From JBBRLA01 sp038231615 (GTDB lineage: Bacteria; Myxococcota_A; Polyangia; Palsa-1104; JAEUJZ01): a DNA stretch of 11,926 nt. Of the stretch, positions 6,276-11,926 are shown one piece after another. A model generated the notes under the pieces. The model was not told where the DNA came from, made no database searches, and saw nothing but the letters and a program-made list of their open reading frames with translations. Position 1 is the stretch's first letter; the number at the start of each line of letters is the position of its first letter. The stretch is taken from positions 1 to 11,926 of the forward strand of contig JBBRLA010000221.1 of assembly GCA_038231615.1 (NCBI GenBank), given 5' to 3'. The translations under genes and the position numbers were made by a program.

Positions 6276-6932
6276 TCAGCCGGGCAGCGCCAGGCAGCGC
6301 CGCACCACCTCGAAGAGACACGCGCAAGCGACCAGCACGAAAAGGTGAAAAATCTCGTGGTAGCCAAAGACCCGGGGGAAGGGGTCGGGGCGCTTGCGGG
6401 CATAGACCCCGGCGCCCATCGTGTACAGAACCCCGCCCAGCACATGCAGCAGCATCCCGCTTTTGCCGATGTGAGCGGCCTCGGCAAAAAGCCCCAGCGC
6501 CCCGGCCCATCCCAGCACCACGTAGGTGCCCACATGAAGCCAGCGCGGCGCGCTTTTCCAGAACAGGATCTGCCCGATGCCCAGCCCGGCGCCGGCCCAG
6601 ATCGCCGCGCAGAGCGCCTGCCCGAATGTCCCGCCGACCCCGATCAAGGTGATCGGCGTATACGTCCCGGCGATCAGCAAGAACGTCGCCGAGTGATCGA
6701 AATCATGCATCCGGGCGCGCGCCGCGGGCGTCCAGGTCCGCCGGTGGTAGAGCGCGCTGGTTCCCAGAAGTAGCACCAGCGTCGCGGCGTAGACCGACCC
6801 GCCAAGAACCCCGGCCCGTGTCTGCGCCCCGTGCAACAACCCGTAGAGTGGCACCCACGAAAGGAAGAACGCGACCTGATGGGACACTCCGCGAAGGATC
6901 GGCTTCTGCCTTTTCGCCAACACGCGGGGCAT
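6276..6932 (-). CDS. Hemolysin III / PAQR-family seven-helix membrane protein
   Basis: A 218-residue hydrophobic protein with about seven membrane helices and the signature of the hemolysin III (YqfA/TrhA, adiponectin-receptor-like) family: S59-x3-H63 in TSALYHRR, an aspartate in HDFDHSATFLLIAGTYTP (77-79), and H192-x3-H196 in GYHEIFHLFV. The three histidines and the aspartate form the zinc site in family structures, and all are intact, so the protein is probably functional. Bacterial members act in the cytoplasmic membrane and have been linked to membrane fluidity or lipid balance; the haemolysin name reflects an old assay. The ATG at 6932 gives a typical length but has no clear Shine-Dalgarno. 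A GTG three codons later (6923) follows TAGCAT by 7 bases and is a possible leaderless start. The gene is divergent from the radical SAM gene. Confidence 0.88.
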   Translation of the reverse strand: MPRVLAKRQKPILRGVSHQVAFFLSWVPLYGLLHGAQTRAGVLGGSVYAATLVLLLGTSALYHRRTWTPAARARMHDFDHSATFLLIAGTYTPITLIGVGGTFGQALCAAIWAGAGLGIGQILFWKSAPRWLHVGTYVVLGWAGALGLFAEAAHIGKSGMLLHVLGGVLYTMGAGVYARKRPDPFPRVFGYHEIFHLFVLVACACLFEVVRRCLALPG

Positions 6933-7024
6933 GCTACCACGCCCGGGGAGGGCCCGCCTTCCGACCCAATCGCCGTGGACAAGGTTCAGTACGCCGCCGA
7001 TGTGCCGATCCTCGGCCCTCGTGC

Positions 7025-7030
7025 TACCTT
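7025..7030 (+). promoter_or_regulatory. Candidate -10 box directly before the radical SAM GTG start (leaderless)
   Basis: TACCTT ends exactly 6 bases before the GTG at 7037, and no Shine-Dalgarno is present. Normal spacing would put the transcript start on the start codon itself. No strong -35 is seen. This is inferred from spacing alone. Confidence 0.3.
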
Positions 7031-7036
7031 GTCGCC

Positions 7037-7948
7037 GTGGCTTCTCGCTCCCTGCCCCTCTTTACCGCCGTCCCGCCCGCCCTTTCCGAGGCCGCCGCCG
7101 CCGAGCTGCCCCTTTTCGCCCTGGATACCCTGTGGTTCCAGCTCACCGGCACCCTGTGCAACATCGCCTGCCTCCACTGTTTTATCACCTGCGGCCCCCA
7201 CGACCACCGCGTCCCCATGATGTCCCGCCCCCGCATCGAGTCTCTCCTTGCCGAGGCCCAGGAAATCGGCGTCAAGGAATTCTACTTCACCGGCGGCGAG
7301 CCCCTGCTTCACCCCGAATTCTTCGACCTGGTCCCCCGGGTCCTTTCGCAAGGGCCCCTGTCCGTTCTGACCAACGGCATCCTCATCGACGACCCCGCCG
7401 CCGCCCGCCTGCGCCGCCTCTTTGACCAGTCCCGCTATTCCCTCGATCTTCGCGTCTCCCTGGATGGCATGACCGCCGGGCAGAACGACCCCGTCCGCGG
7501 TCGCGGCACCTTCGCCCGCATCACCGCAGGCATCGCCGCCCTGGCCCGCGCCGGCCTGTCCCCGGTCTTGACCGTGGTCGAGCACGCCGAGGGCATGGAC
7601 GCCGCCGATGCCCGCTCCCGCTTCCTGGACTTCGCCCGCGGCCTCGGCCTGCCCCACCCCCGCGTCAAGTTCCTGCCCCTTTTGCGCCTGGGCCGCGAAG
7701 AGCGCCGCACCCGCGGCTACACCTCCGACGAGGTCGTGAAGGGTCCGCTGGATCCCGATGTAGTCGCCGCCCTCCAGTGTGGCACCAGCCGCCTGTGCAC
7801 CGAGGACGCCGTTCTCACCTGCCTGCTCCTCCTCGACGCCCCCGAGGCCCGCATGGGGACCACATTGAAAGACTCCCTGCGCCCCATCCGCCTGCGCTGG
7901 GCCGCGTGCCACACCTGCGTGGCCTCCGGCCTGTCCTGCAAGACCTGA
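7037..7948 (+). CDS. Radical SAM enzyme with six-cysteine C-terminal region
   Basis: A 303-residue protein if GTG at 7037 is used. It carries the radical SAM cluster motif C41-x3-C45-x2-C48 in LCNIACLHCF, followed by the GGEP SAM-binding motif (86-89) in FYFTGGEPLLHPEF, VLTNGILID, and the strand LDLRVSLDGM. These support binding of a 4Fe-4S cluster and reductive cleavage of S-adenosylmethionine. The C-terminus holds six more cysteines (248, 254, 262, 291, 294, 301) in two groups, resembling a SPASM/twitch-type region that binds one or two auxiliary clusters. Such enzymes often modify peptides or other macromolecules, but no precursor peptide or partner is obvious here. The frame extends upstream to 6818, but that part is antisense to the hemolysin III gene and is not protein-like. 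The lipoprotein gene follows after 108 bases and may or may not be cotranscribed. Confidence 0.83.
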   Translation: MASRSLPLFTAVPPALSEAAAAELPLFALDTLWFQLTGTLCNIACLHCFITCGPHDHRVPMMSRPRIESLLAEAQEIGVKEFYFTGGEPLLHPEFFDLVPRVLSQGPLSVLTNGILIDDPAAARLRRLFDQSRYSLDLRVSLDGMTAGQNDPVRGRGTFARITAGIAALARAGLSPVLTVVEHAEGMDAADARSRFLDFARGLGLPHPRVKFLPLLRLGREERRTRGYTSDEVVKGPLDPDVVAALQCGTSRLCTEDAVLTCLLLLDAPEARMGTTLKDSLRPIRLRWAACHTCVASGLSCKT

Positions 7949-8013
7949 TCTTCAAGCCGCCGAGCAAAATTTTCTCAATCCAAGCGTCTTTCTGCTTCGT
8001 ACCTGCCTGTGTT

Positions 8014-8029
8014 CCGCGATTCACCGCGG
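8014..8029 (+). other. Short hairpin in the leader of the lipoprotein gene
   Basis: CCGCG, loop ATTCAC and CGCGG form a five-pair stem ending 14 bases before the AGGAGA ribosome site of the next gene. There is no T-run after it, so it is not an intrinsic terminator. It may be a leader structure or chance. Confidence 0.25.
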
Positions 8030-8056
8030 GCAAGAAAGCCCACAGGAGATTACCCT

Positions 8057-9082
8057 ATGAGGAAACTACGGTACCGAGCCGGCCCCATCGGAGCCATCGG
8101 TGCAGCCGCCCTGGCCATCGGGCTGGGGGGCTGCCACAACAACGACCCAGGAGGAGGCGGCACCCCGAACATCGCCTTGGCCCCGGCAACCACCTCGGGC
8201 AGCTACAGCACCCCGCTGGACAGCGTCCCGGACAGCACGGCGAAGACGTTTTACTTCGTCGCCCTGGACACTGCCGCCATCACCGACCCGAAGACCGAAT
8301 CCAAGACCGGCAACTTCGGCGTCTTCAGCGTACCCGCCGCGGGCGGCGCCGCGGTGAAGCTGGCCTCCGGCAGCCCGTTCTCGGCCCCCTTCGGCATCAG
8401 CATCAGCGATGACGACAAGACCCTGTTCATCGCCGACCGCGCCGCCGGCCGAGACCCCAACGACGACACCAAGTCCGACGCCCCGGGCGCCATCTTCGCC
8501 CTTTCGACGGGCGGCGGCGTGCCCAGCGTCCTTTCAGGCACCTCGGGCTACGGCCCCCGGGCGCTACACGTGGTCGGCGACCAGATCTGGTTCACCGGCG
8601 TCGACCCCGCCGATGGGCAGGTCGGCGTGTTCAAGATCGGCAGCGGCGGCGGCACCCCCAGCGCCGTGATCAAGGGCGCGCCCCTCTCCGATCCTAGCGG
8701 CATCACCGTGCTGGCCTCGGGCGACGCCTACGTGGCCGACTCGCTTTCGGGCAGCGGCGATTCCAGCCGCGCGCACCTGGTGAAGATCAGCGGCGGGGCC
8801 GCCTCCGAGTTCGTCGGCAAGCTCAGCCTCGGCTTCCCTGCGGGCCTGGACGCCACGATGGACGGCACCAAGCTCCTTGTGTCGGCCCAGGACGTGGCCA
8901 CGGGAGGCTCGGTGGTCAACGTGATCGACCTTTCGACCAAGGCGGTCACCTCGTTCAATCAGGGCATCGAGACCAGCACCGACTCGGGCGGCCTGCACCG
9001 CGCCAAGTCGGCGGACATTTTGTCCTGGTGCGGCGTGACCGCCGGTGGCCAGGGAACCGTTTTCCAAGTGACGCTCAAGTAA
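8057..9082 (+). CDS. Secreted lipoprotein with beta-propeller-like repeats
   Basis: A 341-residue protein starting at ATG 8057, 7 bases after AGGAGA. The N-terminus has basic residues, a hydrophobic core and a lipobox LGGC ending at C26, followed by a glycine-rich linker, so it is probably a lipidated envelope protein. The rest consists of repeated blade-like units: YFVALDTAAI, FGVFSVPAAGG, FGISISDDDKTLFIADRA, ALHVVGDQIWFTGVD, GVFKIGSGGG, PSGITVLASGDAYVADS, GLDATMDGTKLLVSAQD. This resembles an NHL/SMP-30-like six-bladed propeller. Ligand or enzyme activity cannot be assigned. It is followed after 10 bases by the DUF4331 gene and is surely cotranscribed with it. Confidence 0.8.
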   Translation: MRKLRYRAGPIGAIGAAALAIGLGGCHNNDPGGGGTPNIALAPATTSGSYSTPLDSVPDSTAKTFYFVALDTAAITDPKTESKTGNFGVFSVPAAGGAAVKLASGSPFSAPFGISISDDDKTLFIADRAAGRDPNDDTKSDAPGAIFALSTGGGVPSVLSGTSGYGPRALHVVGDQIWFTGVDPADGQVGVFKIGSGGGTPSAVIKGAPLSDPSGITVLASGDAYVADSLSGSGDSSRAHLVKISGGAASEFVGKLSLGFPAGLDATMDGTKLLVSAQDVATGGSVVNVIDLSTKAVTSFNQGIETSTDSGGLHRAKSADILSWCGVTAGGQGTVFQVTLK

Positions 9083-9092
9083 AGGGATCATC

Positions 9093-10538
9093 ATGAACAA
9101 GCTGAACCAATACATCGGCGCCGCGGCGCTGTGCTTCGGGGTCGCGGCGGCCCCTCAGATGGCCCAGGCCTCCAGCCACCGCGAGGCGCCGGCCATCGCC
9201 CAGGACCCCGCGGCCGACAACACCGACCTGTGGGCCTGGACGTCCAAAGACAAGCAGCTCATGTACATCGTCGCCGCCTGGAACCCCCTGGAGGAGCCCG
9301 CGGGCGGCCCCAACTTCAACAAGTTCGCCGACGAGGTTTTGTACGAGATTCACATCACCCCCACCGGCCACTCGGTCGCCGACAAGATCACCTACCAGTT
9401 CCGCTTCCGCACCTCGCCCATTGGCCGGGTGGACGTTGCCAACCTCGCCGCGCCCCTGGGCGGCGGCAAGGAGTTCTTCTCGCAGCTCAGCGGCCAGAAG
9501 CAGACCTACTCGGTCACCAAGGTGACCTACGGCGATCAGGGCGACGACGTGCCCCTCGCCGCCGGTCTGGCCGTGGCCCCGGTCAACATCGGCCCGCGCA
9601 CCGATGCGGTGGCCTACGGCAACGCCGGCGGCTACACCGATGCCTATGCCAAGACCTTCCTGAAAGACCTGGCCAACGGCGAGGGTCAGGTGTGGGCCGG
9701 TCCCCGGGACGACGGCTTCTACGTCGACCTGGGCGGCGTCTTCGACCTGGCCAACCTGCGCGCCAAGGGCGTGGCCCAGGACGGCGTCAATCACTACAAC
9801 TGCCACGCCATCGCCATGGCCATCCCGACCGCCTTGCTGACCGATGACGGCCAGGCCCCGGGCAACACCCCGGGCAACCGCAGCACCGTGGGCGTGTGGG
9901 CCTCGTCCAGCCGCCGCCAGGTATCGATCCTGAACCGCAACGGCACCGACACCCACCTGGGCCCCTGGGTCCAGGTCTCCCGCCTGGGTCTGCCCCTGGT
10001 CAACGAGGCGGTCATCGGTCTGCAGGACAAGGACAAGTACAACCGCACCCGGCCGACCACCGACGTGGGCAACTTCGGTTCTTACTTCCTGAACCCGATC
10101 ATCGTGCGCGACGCCAAGGCCGTCGGGATCTACGACACCGCGCTCAAGGGCCTGGACTCCAAGGACTTCCAGTCCGGCCGCAAGGACATCCTGGACGCCA
10201 TCAACCTGAACATCGCGGGCGTCGGCAACATCGCGCAGGCCAACACCCACGACATCCCCATCGGCGGCGCCACCAATGGCACCGGCGACGTGCTGCGGGT
10301 GGACATGGCGGCGGCCTCCAGTTACCCCAACGGGCGGCCCCTGGGCGCAACCTACACCGGCGCGGCCAACAAGGAAAACGATGTCACCGACATCACCTTG
10401 AGCCTCTTCCTGGCCAAGCTGACCAAACCGGTGAGCGATGGCGTGGATTATAACGACGTCAACTATCTGGACGAGATGCCGTTCCTGGCGCTGCCCTGGC
10501 GCGGGTTTGATCAAGGCCACGGCAAACCCACCCCCTAA
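9093..10538 (+). CDS. DUF4331 family secreted protein
   Basis: A 481-residue protein with a signal peptide (cut predicted after AQA at residue 26) and directly behind it SSHREAP (27-33) and DPAADNTDLWAW (38-49), the hallmark opening of DUF4331 proteins. Other family-like segments are DEVLYEIHITP, YQFRFRT, VWAGPRDDGFYVDLGGVFDL and HAIAMAIPTALL. The family's function is unestablished; the acidic HREAP/DNTD region has the look of a metal-binding site, but that is my inference. Length is normal for the family. The start has an excellent AAAGGGA site that overlaps the previous stop region, so the gene is translated with the propeller lipoprotein. The stop codon TAA is completed by the first base of a long palindrome, which may set the transcript end. 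The protein is expected in the periplasm or outside the cell. Confidence 0.92.
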   Translation: MNKLNQYIGAAALCFGVAAAPQMAQASSHREAPAIAQDPAADNTDLWAWTSKDKQLMYIVAAWNPLEEPAGGPNFNKFADEVLYEIHITPTGHSVADKITYQFRFRTSPIGRVDVANLAAPLGGGKEFFSQLSGQKQTYSVTKVTYGDQGDDVPLAAGLAVAPVNIGPRTDAVAYGNAGGYTDAYAKTFLKDLANGEGQVWAGPRDDGFYVDLGGVFDLANLRAKGVAQDGVNHYNCHAIAMAIPTALLTDDGQAPGNTPGNRSTVGVWASSSRRQVSILNRNGTDTHLGPWVQVSRLGLPLVNEAVIGLQDKDKYNRTRPTTDVGNFGSYFLNPIIVRDAKAVGIYDTALKGLDSKDFQSGRKDILDAINLNIAGVGNIAQANTHDIPIGGATNGTGDVLRVDMAAASSYPNGRPLGATYTGAANKENDVTDITLSLFLAKLTKPVSDGVDYNDVNYLDEMPFLALPWRGFDQGHGKPTP

Positions 10539-10679
10539 AAACCATCTCAAATGCTACTGCGCAGCCCGATCGCCGCGTTGTCGCTCCGGGCCGGTGCTCA
10601 CGGCCAGTAGGCCGCTCCGCTCCGGTCCTCGCTCCGCCTTGCGCTCGGGCTTGCTCGTTACGCATTTTGAGATGGTTTT
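10538..10679. repeat. 142-bp imperfect palindrome with 18-bp terminal inverted repeats (MITE/REP-like element)
   Basis: The left end AAAACCATCTCAAATGC (10538-10554) is inverted at the right end as GCATTTTGAGATGGTTTT (10662-10679), differing by one missing A. Inside, GCCCGA (10564-10569) pairs with TCGGGC (10645-10650). The centre is GGCC-AGTA-GGCC (10602-10613), which lies on the symmetry axis of the arms. The whole element can therefore fold into one long hairpin in DNA or RNA. It contains no gene and has many GAGC/GCTC blocks. It starts on the last base of the DUF4331 stop codon and may act as a terminator, an RNA stabiliser or a non-autonomous mobile element. The 98 bases after it hold no clear promoter. 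Confidence 0.85.
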
Positions 10680-10777
10680 GAGAGACTTCCTTCTGCTGGC
10701 CGGCCAAGGATGACATGATTTGCTTTGGCGGCTGGCAGCTTCTTTTGGCTCTTACCCTTGCTCACCGGGATATCTAC

Positions 10778-11926
10778 ATGACGAAAACCTTGACTGCGCT
10801 GCTTGTGTCTTTGCTTTTGTGCTTTGGGTGTCACCGCGACGCGGAGACCAGGCAGGGGGACAGGTCGAACTCCATGGCTGCCAAGTCGCCCAACTTGGAT
10901 GGCGAGCAACGGCGCCGCTTGGCGCTGCTGGATCCTGGAGGCGACGCCCGGGTGGATGGGCTCATCAAGGGTCACCAGAAATCGGCACAGAGGCAGCCGG
11001 ACAAGTTCGAGTTCTGGGTGGTCCTGGGCCGGGCCTGGGTGCGCAAGGCACGCGAGACTACGGACCCGGGCTACTTCGTCAACGCGGACGCTGCCGCGGA
11101 CATGGCCCTTGCCGCCGAGCCGGACTCGCCGATGGCGCTCGATCTGAAGGGCCTGGTGCTGATGAACAACCACAAGTTCGCCGAGGCACGGGCGCTGGCC
11201 GAAAAGATTGTGAAGAAGCGCCCGGATGACCCGATGGCCTACGGGACGTTTTCCGACGCACTGCTGGAGATGGGGGACTACCTCGGGGCGGTGGCGGCGG
11301 CGCAGAAGATGGTGGACCTGAAGCCCAATCTGCCATCGTACTCCCGCGCCTCGTACCTGCGCTGGCTCTCGGGGGACGCCGCCACCGCCAAGGAATACAT
11401 CCGCCTGGCCATCGACTCCAGCGCCCCGGATCGCCGCGACCCGGAGCCGCGGGCGTGGGTGCTGGTGCAGGCGGCGCAGTACTTCTGGCACGAGGGCGAC
11501 GCCGAGGGGGCGGAGGCGGGCCTTTTGCTGGTGTTCCAGATCTTCCCCGACTACCCGCAAGCGCTGGTCTTGCAGGCGCGCATCGCCCTGGGGCGCGGGC
11601 AGGGCAAGCTGGCGGCGGAACTTTTGGACAAGGCCTACCGGGCCAATCCGCTGGTCGAGACCGCGTGGCTTTTGGGCGACGCGCGGACGCTGGCCGGAGA
11701 CGAAAAGGGCGCGCTGGCGGCGTATGCCCTGTGCGAGAAACAGGGGCCGCGGACCGACCCGCGCACGCTGGCCCTTTACTACGCCACCAAGGACAAGAAC
11801 CACGATCAGGCACTGCGCCTGGCACAGGAAGAGCGCAAGGTGCGCGGCGACACCTATACCCGGGACGTGTACGCTTTCGCGCTGTACCGCGCGGGCAAGA
11901 TCGCCGAGGCAAAGAAGGAGATCGAC
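10778..11926 (+). CDS. TPR-repeat lipoprotein (3' end cut by right edge)
   Basis: An open frame of 383 codons runs to the window edge without a stop. The N-terminus MTKTLTALLVSLLLCFGC is a lipoprotein-type signal with the probable lipidated cysteine at 18; the -3 residue is cysteine rather than leucine, so the lipobox is slightly atypical. From about residue 75 the protein is a series of helical pairs with TPR spacing: ALDLKGLVLMNNHKFAEARALAEKIVKKRPDD, AYGTFSDALLEMGDYLGAVAAAQKMVDLKPN, then RALIARIALGRGQ-type and TAWLLGDARTLAGDEKGALAAYA units. TPR proteins are scaffolds for protein contacts; here it probably works in the envelope. It follows DUF4331 in the same direction, an arrangement suggesting functional linkage, although the palindrome lies between. 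The ribosome site is weak (CGGGA 7 bases upstream). Confidence 0.85.
   Translation, partial: MTKTLTALLVSLLLCFGCHRDAETRQGDRSNSMAAKSPNLDGEQRRRLALLDPGGDARVDGLIKGHQKSAQRQPDKFEFWVVLGRAWVRKARETTDPGYFVNADAAADMALAAEPDSPMALDLKGLVLMNNHKFAEARALAEKIVKKRPDDPMAYGTFSDALLEMGDYLGAVAAAQKMVDLKPNLPSYSRASYLRWLSGDAATAKEYIRLAIDSSAPDRRDPEPRAWVLVQAAQYFWHEGDAEGAEAGLLLVFQIFPDYPQALVLQARIALGRGQGKLAAELLDKAYRANPLVETAWLLGDARTLAGDEKGALAAYALCEKQGPRTDPRTLALYYATKDKNHDQALRLAQEERKVRGDTYTRDVYAFALYRAGKIAEAKKEID

Noticed and set aside
6818..7036. N-terminal 73-residue extension of the radical SAM frame
   Set aside because: It overlaps the start of the hemolysin III gene on the other strand and is an arginine-rich nonsense leader; the GTG at 7037 gives the usual distance to the cluster motif.
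9075..10550. 491-codon open frame on the minus strand opposite DUF4331
   Set aside because: The translation is a valine/glycine/aspartate-rich shadow without motifs, while the plus strand has a signal peptide, Shine-Dalgarno and the SSHREAP signature.
10538..10679. Reading the palindrome as a CRISPR or integron attachment array
   Set aside because: There is a single symmetric element rather than spaced repeats, and no cas or integrase gene is near.
10658..11803. 381-codon minus-strand open frame opposite the TPR gene
   Set aside because: It is arginine- and leucine-rich without motifs, crosses the palindrome, and lies antisense to a lipoprotein-TPR frame with proper features.

Overview
This is a GC-rich bacterial window with dense, mostly short-spaced genes. 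The gene mix suggests an uncultured, predatory- or soil-type deltaproteobacterial lineage such as Myxococcota. It includes a TMTC-like membrane glycosyltransferase, a PAS-GAF sensor kinase, a FemAB-like acyltransferase, DUF4331 and TPR lipoproteins. The lineage is inferred from gene style, because no rRNA or marker gene is present. I see no tRNA, rRNA, CRISPR array, integrase or intact transposase.

Left part (1-2700). A minus-strand pair encodes a GT-C type membrane glycosyltransferase followed by the N-terminus of a zinc-ribbon SAM methyltransferase that runs off the left edge; the two are packed tightly and look cotranscribed. Divergent from them is a 99-residue hypothetical protein. It is convergent with a small secreted two-cysteine protein, and a repeat-rich, hairpin-forming spacer lies between these two.

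Middle part (2800-6950). A clan-A glycoside-hydrolase-like gene (+) converges on a broken sensor histidine kinase (-). The kinase keeps its PAS and GAF domains and the last 66 or so residues of its ATPase domain. It has lost the phosphoacceptor domain, most of the ATPase domain and the reading frame. A FemAB-like gene (+) then converges on a hemolysin III/PAQR-family membrane protein (-).

Right part (7037-11926). A plus-strand run holds a radical SAM enzyme with six C-terminal cysteines, a beta-propeller-like lipoprotein, a DUF4331 secreted protein and a TPR lipoprotein cut by the right edge. The last three form a probable envelope module. A 142-bp imperfect palindrome starts on the last base of the DUF4331 stop codon and separates it from the TPR gene.

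The observations most worth checking are the internal deletion in the kinase, the long palindrome abutting the DUF4331 stop codon, the propeller/DUF4331/TPR cluster, and two or three GTG-start genes whose likely -10 boxes lie so close to the start codon that leaderless transcripts are possible. I do not see convincing evidence of a wholly new defence or mobile system.
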